Source of the DNA: Chrysoporthe austroafricana
Lineage: Eukaryota > Ascomycota > Sordariomycetes > Diaporthales > Cryphonectriaceae
Reading direction: 5' to 3'
Assembly: GCA_001051155.2 (NCBI GenBank)
Contig: JYIP02000002.1
Span: 5,313,315 to 5,377,314, forward strand
DNA: 64,000 nt
The notes beneath the pieces are model-generated. The model saw nothing but the letters and a program-made list of their open reading frames with translations. It searched no databases and had not been told where the DNA came from. A program made the translations under genes and the position numbers. Below, in pieces: positions 34,838-43,628 of this stretch; positions within the stretch are counted from its first letter, which is position 1, and the number at the start of each line of letters is the position of its first letter.

Positions 34838-35644
34838 ATGCAAATCATTATTGACGACAAGCTAGACGCGGTAGGCTATGCTCATATCCTTTTTGACCAG
34901 GTCAAAGACGACAGTGTCAACGACCTCGTCTTCTGGACCCATGCCTCAGCAGATGGGCAGAATCAGGCTGGGCCTGCTGGGGCTGCTGTCGTCTTTAGGA
35001 ACGACGACGACAATGATGACGATAACGACGACGGTAACAACCCTAGGCCACGAGTACATGAGGCGTCTGTCTGGAGCGAGGTCTCATTTGGTGTCGTGGG
35101 CCAGCGCAGCATTGATCAGGTCGAGCTGTTGGGCATCCTTTACTCGCTACGGGTTGCTCTCAAAATGTGCAAGAAAAGGAAGAAGAAGCAGCTGGAGCAC
35201 GCCGGGGCTGATGGGGTTCAAGATAACAAAGATAGCCTCAGCCGCGCATCGAACGGAAAAGTACAAGTCATGATAGACTCGCAGGCGGCACTGGGATTGA
35301 TTAGGCTGAGAAAGCTCCGGCCCGTGACGAATCTGGTTGCCTCATCCATCGACGACATCGAGAAGTGCGGCTTCGAGGTGGAGCTGCGCTGGGTCCCAGG
35401 ACATCGCGTCCCCGGCAACAAGATGGCTGATAAGCTCGCCGTGCGCACCAAGAAACGCCTCACCCAGCTGAAGCGGATGTGGAAACGTCCCAAGGCCCCA
35501 ACAGGATCAAAGTTTCACCTCTGGCCCAGCGGAAGCAACAAGGACATGCTCGTCGACATGACGCTGGAATATCTCGTGGTTCAGGCTAATCAAGCCCGTA
35601 ACAAAAGCCCCAGCCCGGTATTTACACTGGTCCAAGGACTATGA
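34838..35644 (+). CDS. Stand-alone RNase H-fold protein, likely retroelement-derived
   Basis: A single frame of 268 aa starting MQIIIDDKL after a CT-rich leader. It shows the RNase H landmarks in order: strand 1 DLVFWTHAS (30-37), Glu96 in IDQVELLGI, Asp147 in VMIDSQAALG, and WVPGHRVPGNKMADKLA with His189 and Asp198. In active RNase H the first position is Asp (WTDxS); here it is His35, which should weaken or abolish two-metal catalysis. An acidic Asp/Asn insertion at 56-68 and a Lys-rich loop at 109-118 interrupt the fold. The C-terminal 60 residues are unlike RNase H. No reverse transcriptase lies nearby, so this is not an intact retrotransposon. It is open and undamaged, suggesting a domesticated, possibly non-catalytic nucleic-acid-binding protein. 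Confidence 0.8.
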   Translation: MQIIIDDKLDAVGYAHILFDQVKDDSVNDLVFWTHASADGQNQAGPAGAAVVFRNDDDNDDDNDDGNNPRPRVHEASVWSEVSFGVVGQRSIDQVELLGILYSLRVALKMCKKRKKKQLEHAGADGVQDNKDSLSRASNGKVQVMIDSQAALGLIRLRKLRPVTNLVASSIDDIEKCGFEVELRWVPGHRVPGNKMADKLAVRTKKRLTQLKRMWKRPKAPTGSKFHLWPSGSNKDMLVDMTLEYLVVQANQARNKSPSPVFTLVQGL

Positions 35645-36193
35645 CCACTTTTGGACTCTCACTACAGGAACTGGGGACTTGTGCACGAAATCCATGAGCC
35701 AAACCAATGTCATTTTCCTTGGACAGCATCTACCCAACATATGTCAAATACTACAAAACAAGCCCAAAACGTGCTTTCCTCAGACACTCACCCAACTGAT
35801 AGACAGCGCCCGTTTTCCGCCAGTGTACAAGTCAACATGTCCATCGTTCGCCTCGGTGGAACCGTCAGTATCGGGTCAGAGTATTAGTGGCCATGGCAGG
35901 TCCAAAAAAAAAAAAGAAAAAAGTCAGTTTACGCTTAACTGAGTACAGCAGTAGCGACAATGACCAGCATTGAAGCACCGAACCACTCTCCGATCCGCTT
36001 AGTGGATACGATGAAGGCGGGGTGGATTGAAAAGATGGGAGCAGGTATTAGGAGACAATTGTGAAGACTGGAGTTGACAATATGTGGAAGGGTGTTGACA
36101 GTGTTGTGGTGGTCTTGTGATGATTTTGTGGTGTTGTTGTCGAAGTGAAGAGAAGTGAAGGATGTAAATTTCCTGGGTGGGAGGGAGCTCATC
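35645..36193. other. Possible transcribed leader on the minus strand without a clear product
   Basis: Read on the minus strand, downstream of a perfect TATAAATA box, the sequence is rich in CACAAC/CAACAC words, as in leaders of strongly expressed fungal genes. The first ATG in a different setting, near 35970, opens only MLVIVATAVLS before a stop. An 85-codon frame (35935-36192) starts inside the TATA box region and is not credible. An A-rich tract lies at 35907-35923. Confidence 0.25.
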
Positions 36194-36201
36194 TATTTAT
36201 A
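36194..36201 (-). promoter_or_regulatory. TATA box (minus strand)
   Basis: Perfect TATAAATA on the minus strand, followed by a pyrimidine- and CAAC-rich stretch. No convincing gene is found downstream. Confidence 0.4.
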
Positions 36202-36400
36202 CGTGTCGAGGTGATCTGATTGACGGTTTGCAGACGCGACTGATCTTGTCTCATCACAACTTCACAGGCAGCAACGACCGTATTGGAAACATGTCCTCGA
36301 CCGACAATGGAAAGAGGATAACAGAGAGCACGATCTAGATCTCGCAACAACATGACACGCACTTGCTTAGTACCATCAAAGATTGGGTGCTCTAGTAGTA

Positions 36401-36408
36401 TATAAAAA
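36401..36408 (+). promoter_or_regulatory. TATA box (plus strand)
   Basis: TATAAAAA on the plus strand, about 200 bases from the oppositely oriented box and 50 bases before a 63-codon frame. Confidence 0.35.
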
Positions 36409-36458
36409 TGGAGGGAATGAGCGTCTGGCTAAATAAGTAGTTACGGGGCCACATCACG

Positions 36459-36650
36459 ATGATGACTCGTCGGATGGGTTGCAGCCATACTGATGCACTC
36501 TGCAGTTGTTCTTGCTATTTCGCAATGGCTTCAAAGCGTTCAAGATGGGAAGAGTCTATATTCATACCGAAAGAAAGCACCTGGCCTGATTTGTTCCGCG
36601 TCATCAAATCTCGTGCGAAGGCTGCTGATTCACTGGCAGTGAACCACTAG
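36459..36650 (+). CDS. Possible small protein, 63 aa
   Basis: A frame beginning MMTRRMGCSHTDALCSCSCY and ending RAKAADSLAVNH. It has several Cys near the start and a basic C-terminal half; I recognise no family. Its only support is its position just after a TATA-like box. The leader would be very short, so it may equally be chance. Confidence 0.2.
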   Translation: MMTRRMGCSHTDALCSCSCYFAMASKRSRWEESIFIPKESTWPDLFRVIKSRAKAADSLAVNH

Positions 36651-38337
36651 CCCACGCTTGCCTGGCAGGCACCTTCCTGCTCTAGATAGCTTCAGTTAGC
36701 TGCTTGCTGTCCTGGCTGATCGTCCCGTCCTTCTCTTATTTAACGCAGCGCACTGCAATAGAGTTCTCTCCACAAACATCTCTCGATTGGCCTGAAGTTG
36801 GGGCCGCCCTGGAATGATGCAAAAGGTCACGACTGCCTTGTCACGACTGGCGTCTCAACCTTGAAAATCCCATCCCACGATCACATCAATTTGCCTCACT
36901 GTTGCCACTTTTTCTATATGACTGTTCAAATCGTCACTATGCCAGGCTCATTAAGTAAAGAGTAAACAAACAATTGAGGCAACCTTTCTTACCATTCCAT
37001 AACGGTCACCATCTCCAGATCCTCTTCCATCTTTCTAACCACACAAAGCTTAACTGACTACTTGAGGATCGATTGCAGCTGCTTGATTTTCTTGAAGGCC
37101 GGCTGGCGAGCCTTATGCTCCTTGGTGATATCCAATAGAGGTGGATGCCCGGATGACTAGTTATATTATTACATATCCAATATACCCAACTTTGTCAAAC
37201 CCGAGCCCTGGCTTATAACCTGAGCTTCCGTTCTATCCTCATGTAAGAGAGTTCTTTGGGCAGAGTGTTGGACCCTGGCGCTTAGGTTGTCGTATCCCGT
37301 CTAGTTTCAGACCCGTGCAGCCTGCTTTTTGTTCTACAACGAATAATAGCCCCCGATGAGCAGCCAGTGGCAGCTTAGCCTCTCCTGCATATCAGACATG
37401 CTGATAGGATGTGCGCAAAACCGGAAGCTCGGACATTCAAACTTTACATACAACACAACCCTGATAATCACCCTCTGAGCTTTGCGTTGTTACGTACTAC
37501 ACAGTGGATGCGGGTTTGGAGGTGACGGAGAGGGCTGAAGGGCATTCAAGAGGCTCCTCGTCATGCAGCAAGAGCAGCAGCTGAGAGTATATCGATGTTG
37601 TGATTGAGAATCTCAGAATTATGAAAGACCTGCTCAACGGGGTCCAGGGCCACCGTGCAGGGTAGACACGGCCAAGAGTCGATAGAGAAACTTTCACCAT
37701 TGGCTGCCTCCATCTAGATTGAACGTTGGGACTTCTAGAATGGACGGTTCTTCAGGGTTGGGGTTGGCCAGGCTGGCACGCGTCGAGGGAGGGCAGGTGA
37801 TGATGGATGGTCATGAGGTAACCCCTGTCAGTGACGCACTGATACTAAACCCCATGCACCCATGCTGGCCTGACCCCGGGAGAGCAGTTTTGGGGGAGCT
37901 CCAGACCCACCACCCGCCACCCACCACTCACAGTGCTACCCTAATGCCAGCACCACCTACCAGGCACGCCAGGCCATGCAGGACCACCGCCCACCCAGCT
38001 ACAGCACGCTACCACTGCTACAACTGCTACATACCACTGCCACCTACAGCACTTAGGTGCCAGGTGCCAGGCGCCAGGCCAGAAGCGACCCTAGGGGACT
38101 ACACCGTCGTCACCATCCAAGCCACTTTTGCAATACACTGCCAACTTCTCGCGACGTCGAACCTGCTCGCAATCTTCCTATCTGGCCTTCTTGTCTCATA
38201 CAAACCACCACACCACCAGCCGGCCTCCCAACCTGCTTTTACAAGCTCAGCATATATCCTTGGTGATATCCTCAATCTCGTCTCAGCACGCCGTCGCCCG
38301 TCTTTTCTCACACGGTCAAGCTGCTCATACCTCCACA
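36651..38337. other. Intergenic, upstream of the Pom33/TMEM33-type gene
   Basis: About 1.7 kb without a supported gene. The last 600 bases are C-rich with many CCACC and CTACCACTG words, resembling a long fungal 5' leader and promoter. The overlapping frame from 37719 is Pro/Thr/His-rich, runs past the real start codon in another frame, and is not credible. Confidence 0.45.
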
Positions 38338-39572
38338 ATGGCTCCCCCGCCCCCGGCGAGTATGCCTCTGACGCAACGTCTGTTGACCGTTGCCCAGACC
38401 CTCCAGTGTACGTCCACCTATCCTAGCGAGGACAATACGCTTCCTGCCTCGAACTGGTACTAATCTGTGGTGATCAAACAGTTGCCTGGTTCGTTGGGTA
38501 TGTGTCCCTCCCTGCTCCTGCGGCCGACCGCGCTCCCCCAGCCCCGTGTCTCGCCAGAGGACTACCTCTATGACCTTTGCATGAGTGGCTATGTTCTCGA
38601 CTGCGTCTAGCTGCGGTCGAGACGTCCCATCGTTAGAGAAGAGCAGCTCTCTCATCACTAAGGAGGTTAAGGAAAGGCTCTGCAGTGGATCGGTCTGCTG
38701 ATTTGCACCTTGGACAGTCACGTCACCCTTATCTCCTGCGTCTTCCGATACTTCCTGTCATGGCTGCGGATGAATTACTACTCGCGCATGGCCCAGTTCA
38801 CCTACCGAACGGCTTTCCTCGCCGCCGCCGCCACCTACGGAATCGTCGTCTACAAGACCCTGCGCGCTCGATCCAAGGCCGGCATGAAGCTGACCCCTCA
38901 GGTCGCCATCTCCCTCGTGGCCGACGAGAACGTCCAGTACCTACGTACGTGCTTGGCTGCCCGCGCCATTTTGCCCTGCCCCTCCCCGCTGTCGCGTGGA
39001 TATATCCAGCTGACACGAGCTCTTCTGCAGTCCTGGCCCTGGTCTGGCTCTTCTCCCCCCAGATGCCCGTGGCCATGCTCCCTTATTGTGTCTACTCCAT
39101 CTTCCACTTCGCGACCTACACCCGTTCCACCGTCATCCCGACCCTCATCCCCCCCACTCAGACGATTCCCGCCGATGGCGCCAAGCTGCAGTACAAGAAC
39201 CACCCCATCGCTGATGCTATCGGAAACTTCGTCAAGGAATACTATGACCTGTCTATGTCCGTCGTCGCTGGTCTCGAGGTCACCGTCTGGGTCAGGCTGC
39301 TCGTTTCGGCCATTCTTTTTCAGCGTAGGAGCTGGATCATGCTGGCCATCTACACGGCCTTCCTGCGCGCTCGGTTCAGCCAGAGTGCCCACGTTCAGAA
39401 CTCCCTCGCTAACATCGAGGCGAGAATCGACAACCAGGTCGGGGCCCAGGGCACGCCCCCGGTGGCTAGGCAGATTTGGGATGGTGTTAAGGGCGGTGTG
39501 AGGCAGTTTCACTCGGCCACCGACCTGAGCAGATACTCCGGTGGCGCTGCGGCCCCTAAGAAGACCTCCTAA
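38338..39572 (+). CDS. Pom33/TMEM33-family ER and nuclear-envelope membrane protein
   Basis: Conserved eukaryotic membrane protein of the ER and nuclear envelope; yeast relatives (Pom33/Per33, fission yeast Tts1) help organise nuclear pores and ER shape. Four exons: 38338..38407, 38482..38497, 38718..38944, 39031..39572, 284 aa. The second exon is only 16 nt; the joins give TLQFAWFVGHVTLISCVFRY and ENVQYLLLALVWLFS, matching the family. Hydrophobic segments occur near residues 24-50, 60-78, 105-125 and 185-215. The tail carries QIWDGVKGGVRQFHSATDLS, an amphipathic stretch typical of the C-terminus. The intron after the micro-exon is 220 nt, the longest in the window. The gene is intact and heads a block of housekeeping-type genes. 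Confidence 0.9.
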
Positions 39573-40721
39573 ATGAGACGGTTCAATAGCTCTACAGGGC
39601 ACCCGGCGACTGGTTCCAGGGCGATCGAAGGCAGCTGTGGAGGCTCTAGCGTGTAGAGCAGGTACAAACCATGCGCGATGTAGCGCAAGGGACTCAATGC
39701 TCGAGGCGGCTGAAGGGGGGTAGAACGGGGAGGACGGTCAGGAAGGAGATATGTTTCCGTCGTTCGGGAGGGCGATCGGGTGGATGGCGAATATCTGTTG
39801 AAAATCATACATGGGATGTTTGGCTCTATGATGATGCGTGGCGTAGGGGAGCACACTTGTTCAGTGGTCTCCGGATTTGCATTGTGAGCCTGCATAGCAC
39901 ATTGGGGAGAGGAGTTGGCGGCGACAGGAAGGCAGACTCTGGTTCGTGAATTTTAAACAAGTGCTTCTCCTTCCTTATCCCCTTATATCTTCCTTTACTA
40001 TGACGGTGACCTTGAGGAATCGTATAAACATAAAATGCGGCCATGGACCGAGCCTGCTCTGCTCAGGAGTCTTTAGCACGGTTTCTTGTCAATTGACTAT
40101 CAATTCAGCCCATAGAGATGGACTTAAAATTGGTGGGAGCATTGGACAGTCCGGAGGCTTGAGAGTTCTCTCTCGTGCCTCCGCTCCACCAGGTCTTACA
40201 TCGCTGCCCAAGCATTTTACAAGAGTCTGATGCTGTTGGGGCTCTTTGACAGCTGAATTGATCGACACGGGGAATCACCTACAGTATGGATCAGTGATGG
40301 GAGCTAAGCCCCACCAAAGCTACCCCTAGAGAGGGGCTTAGTCCCTATGACGTAGGGCTGTGATGCCACTGCGCTAGATGTGGTGGAATGTTGCACTCAG
40401 CTAGCTGGTTGATGTTGTTCCAAGAAATCTAGTTTACAACAGGTCTCTGAAGACATTCACCTGACGGCATCCGGGCCCACAATTTGCTTGACCGGACCCG
40501 ACCCTGCGAGACAGGCTCTTGGTCTAATACATTGAGGTCCTCGAGGCTTCTCTTCGACTGCTTGCTTTCATGTCGGGAGCGCGAAACAGCTGCTCGCGTG
40601 AGACTGTCCCTGAGGAGTCACACGAGCCTTCGACCGAATCATTCATCCCCAAGATATCGAGCCAGCATTCAGGTCGAGGTCGCGCGCTCCCTGGATCACC
40701 AGAGTCATACCGTCAACGAGG
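39573..40721. other. Intergenic, no supported gene
   Basis: 3' flank of the Pom33-type gene and promoter of the PTEN-like gene. The last 250 bases are C/T-rich. An imperfect inverted pair, GCCCCACCAAAGC and GAGAGGGGCTTAG, surrounds 40310-40340 and could form a weak hairpin. No coding relic is seen. Confidence 0.45.
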
Positions 40722-43010
40722 ATGACTTCGCTCCTGCGGCAGATAGTCGCCGGGCCGCGAGCTAAACACGCAGAGACGGGGCTAGATCTCTGCTATGTGA
40801 CAGATAATATCATCGTGACGTGCGTCCCACCCCCTCGCCTGACCCTGGAGCTCTTGTCGTCTGCTAAAACATCTAACAGCTCCGGCCCCAGCCAGACCTA
40901 CCCCCAGCGAGCATACCGCAACCCCCTCGACCGCCTTGTAACCTTCCTCGACACTAAACATGGCGAGAACTGGTCAATATGGGAGTTCAGAGCCGAGGGC
41001 ACAGGCTACCCAGACGAAGCTGTCTACGGGAGGATACGCCACTACCCATGGCCTGACCACCACCCACCGCCCTTTCGGCTGGTACCCATGATCGTGGCTA
41101 GCATGCGGAATTGGCTACATGAGGAGGAGGACGACCAAACGGCTGGGGGCGCAAAACAGGGATTTCCGGGCAACCACTCTGGGAAGAGGGAGGACAAGAG
41201 CAAGAGGGTGGTTGTTGTACACTGTAAAGCTGGGAAAGGCCGCTCCGGTACTATGACTTGCTCGTACCTGATCTCTCAATGCGGCTGGAAGGCGGAGGAC
41301 GCCCTGGCCCGCTTCACTGAGAGGAGGATGAGGCCTAAGTTTGGGTCTGGTGTCTCGATCCCCTCACAGCTGCGGTGGGTCAGCTACGTCGACCGCTGGA
41401 CCAAGGGCGGGAAGAAGTATGTCGATAGGGAGATTGAGATCCTCGAGGTCCACGTCTGGGGGCTTAGGCATGGCGTCAAAGTCAGTGTCGAGGGCTTCGC
41501 GGACGAAGGCAAGAGGATTAAGGTGCTGCACACATTCAACAAGAAGGAGAGGCTCATCGTTCAGGGTGACGCTCCTGGTGAAAAGGGTTTCTTGGACTTC
41601 GTGGGCGACGCGCTTAGCCCCCCGGGAGACGACCAGGAGATCTACGAAGAGGCCGATTACAGCAAGATTGCCAATGAAGACAGCAAACAGAGTAGCGATG
41701 CCGACAGCAATACTAGTAAAGGCTCTTCGCCGTCACGGAGCCAATCCAAGAAAGGCTCCCGCACAGGTCTTCTCCGCAACCGCAGCGTCAAGAAGCTCGC
41801 TGCGAACCCCAAGAGCAAGACGATCAATCCGGCCGACTTCGCTTCTATCTCAGGGACATCAACACCGGCCGCTTCCGGCTCCCATCTCAACCTCCCTGAT
41901 CCCAACTCTTCGCAGCCTGCGCTCCCCAGGACCAACACCATGGCTTCCGATTCTGAACTTGGCGGCATGGCCGTCATCCTGAAACCGCCATCACCCATCC
42001 GCATCCCGAACTCCGATATCAGTGTGTCTCTTGAGCGGCGAAATCGTGCCCCGGCATCTATGGGGCTGACGATGGTCACGGCAGTCGCGCACGTATGGTT
42101 CAATGCATTCTTCGAGGGCAACGGCCCGGAGCAGGATGGCAAAATGGATGACAGCGGCGTGTTCGAGATCGAGTGGGAGAAGATGGACGGAATCAAGGGG
42201 AGTTCACGGAAGGGAACCAAGGCTGCCGACAAGATCAGTGTTGTATGGCGTGCCGTCGGTGCGCAGGGGCCAACACTGGAAACACCGGGGGTGGTGGTCA
42301 CGGAGCCTGGCGAGGGCAGTCCAGTGCCACAGATGAAACCCGCAGACTGGAAGGGCGCCGATTCGGGGGATCCTGATCAGGGCAAGAGGCTTGGTTTGAG
42401 AGAAGCAGATCCGGGCAGCGGTTCGGTGAGCAAGGCAAGCAGTATCAGAAGTCAGGAAGTGGGTTCTTGTGCCAGTGGTATGGACGAGGCCGGCGAGGTT
42501 GAACAGGACCCGGATGAAGCGAGCCTGTATGGTGTTAAAAGCGCTGGTCCGACCGGCAACGAAGAGCTGGATCATGCACAAGAGCGTGGGATAGCAAGCG
42601 ACAGGACTACGGCCGGCGAGCGACCCGAGAGTCCACTATCTGAGTACGAGAAGAAGGTCGAGGCAAAAAAGGGCAGGATGGAGAGCCCTGACGAGGCGAG
42701 TGGTGCAGAAAAGTCGCAAGGACAGCTTTCAGGGACCTCGCGATCAGGACTCCGGGGCGGTGGTGGTGGTTCTGCGGAGCAAGAGGTTGGAAAGCAACCA
42801 GCGAACGCTGAGACCCCTCAGCACGCGGCAGAAGGAGAGGGAAAAGGCCCTGACAATAGGCCCACGGGCGACACTACACATCTTGGTTTCGTGAAGCGTG
42901 GGAAGAAGCTGCTGCCAATGTATACTCATAAGAAGCAGAATGGCTCCGGCTCGGGAGATGAGGGCGGTGGCAAGGACCCGAGGTTAATGACGGCCTATAT
43001 CACTAAATGA
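40722..43010 (+). CDS. tep1: PTEN-like phosphoinositide 3-phosphatase (TEP1 type)
   Basis: Lipid phosphatase expected to remove the 3-phosphate of phosphoinositides. Exons 40722..40819 and 40880..43010, 742 aa. The 60-nt intron (GTGCGT...TAACAG) has no stop and is a multiple of three, so the gene also looks like one 762-codon frame; splicing gives NIIVTSGPSQTYPQRAYRNP, as in PTEN proteins. The WPD-type loop YPWPDHHPPPF lies near residues 88-98. The P-loop is HCKAGKGRSG with Cys148 and Arg154; PTEN has Thr where Ser is found. The start SLLRQIVAGPRAKH matches the PTEN N-terminal phosphoinositide-binding module. A C2-like region (ILEVHVWGLRHGVKVSVEGF) follows at about 225-280. Residues beyond about 300 are long, Ser/Glu/Pro-rich and disordered, with a second piece of C2-like sequence (VTAVAHVWFNAFFEGNGPEQ) near 430-450. 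Confidence 0.93.
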   Translation: MTSLLRQIVAGPRAKHAETGLDLCYVTDNIIVTCVPPPRLTLELLSSAKTSNSSGPSQTYPQRAYRNPLDRLVTFLDTKHGENWSIWEFRAEGTGYPDEAVYGRIRHYPWPDHHPPPFRLVPMIVASMRNWLHEEEDDQTAGGAKQGFPGNHSGKREDKSKRVVVVHCKAGKGRSGTMTCSYLISQCGWKAEDALARFTERRMRPKFGSGVSIPSQLRWVSYVDRWTKGGKKYVDREIEILEVHVWGLRHGVKVSVEGFADEGKRIKVLHTFNKKERLIVQGDAPGEKGFLDFVGDALSPPGDDQEIYEEADYSKIANEDSKQSSDADSNTSKGSSPSRSQSKKGSRTGLLRNRSVKKLAANPKSKTINPADFASISGTSTPAASGSHLNLPDPNSSQPALPRTNTMASDSELGGMAVILKPPSPIRIPNSDISVSLERRNRAPASMGLTMVTAVAHVWFNAFFEGNGPEQDGKMDDSGVFEIEWEKMDGIKGSSRKGTKAADKISVVWRAVGAQGPTLETPGVVVTEPGEGSPVPQMKPADWKGADSGDPDQGKRLGLREADPGSGSVSKASSIRSQEVGSCASGMDEAGEVEQDPDEASLYGVKSAGPTGNEELDHAQERGIASDRTTAGERPESPLSEYEKKVEAKKGRMESPDEASGAEKSQGQLSGTSRSGLRGGGGGSAEQEVGKQPANAETPQHAAEGEGKGPDNRPTGDTTHLGFVKRGKKLLPMYTHKKQNGSGSGDEGGGKDPRLMTAYITK

Positions 43011-43127
43011 AAGCCGTGAGCGTGGCAACAGTGTGTCAAATTGGAGTTTCTATAAGGCATACGCGTACCTATACACGACAATACCCGAATAGAATTCTGT
43101 GCATCCTTCTGCTTCGTTGGCCACTCC

Positions 43128-43130
<3 letters not shown>

Positions 43131-43160
<30 letters not shown>
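43131..43160. repeat. Homopolymer T30
   Basis: Thirty consecutive T between the PTEN-like gene and the next P450. A/T runs of similar kind occur at 14209-14224 and 45549-45562. Such runs can mark old retroposed tails, but nothing retroposed is recognised here. Confidence 0.95.
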
Positions 43161-43161
<1 letters not shown>

Positions 43162-43628
43162 ACCATCTGGGCCGCATTACACGGATGTTTCGCTACTTCT
43201 CTTGGAGCCGAGCCGCGAGGCATGAAGGCGCGATGTTACAGCGACATAGCGATCATCCTCCCGAAGATGTTAATCCGGGGATAGCACTAGGGGTCTTCTT
43301 CTCCGCGGAGGGGAATCGTACTTTGCTCCACCCCCGACCCCCATCCCATCCGGGGGCAGACCTGGAGTGCGGAGAGACAAGCCAGTAGGTTAATGCGGAG
43401 CACCAACTCGTGCATGAGGTCAAGCAGGTTCATGTTGGAGGGCTCGCGGTTGGGGTCAAAGCCCGAGGGCCAGCCGACGATATGCGGAGGTGGAATCCGT
43501 ATCGTTTCAGTATTGCCAGGACATCGTGCGAGGACATCAACTTCGAGGTTGGCCCTCGTCTCTATAGATACTTGAGCTTCGCCAGGAGTGAGAACGAGGC
43601 CCAGAAACGCTAATCCACATGATTTAAG

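Noticed and set aside
29471..36192. Search for a RiPP precursor near the UstYa gene
   Set aside because: No open frame shows a signal peptide with repeated KR-flanked cores; none is claimed.
37719..38426. 235-codon frame upstream of the Pom33-type gene
   Set aside because: Low-complexity Pro/Thr/His sequence that overlaps the true first exon in another frame; likely promoter/leader sequence.
38685..39572. 295-codon unspliced frame over the Pom33-type gene
   Set aside because: Its first half is a shadow frame; the family sequence runs in the other frame until the intron at 38945-39030.
41341..41982. 213-codon frame inside the PTEN-like gene
   Set aside because: Arg/Ser-rich shadow of the real frame.
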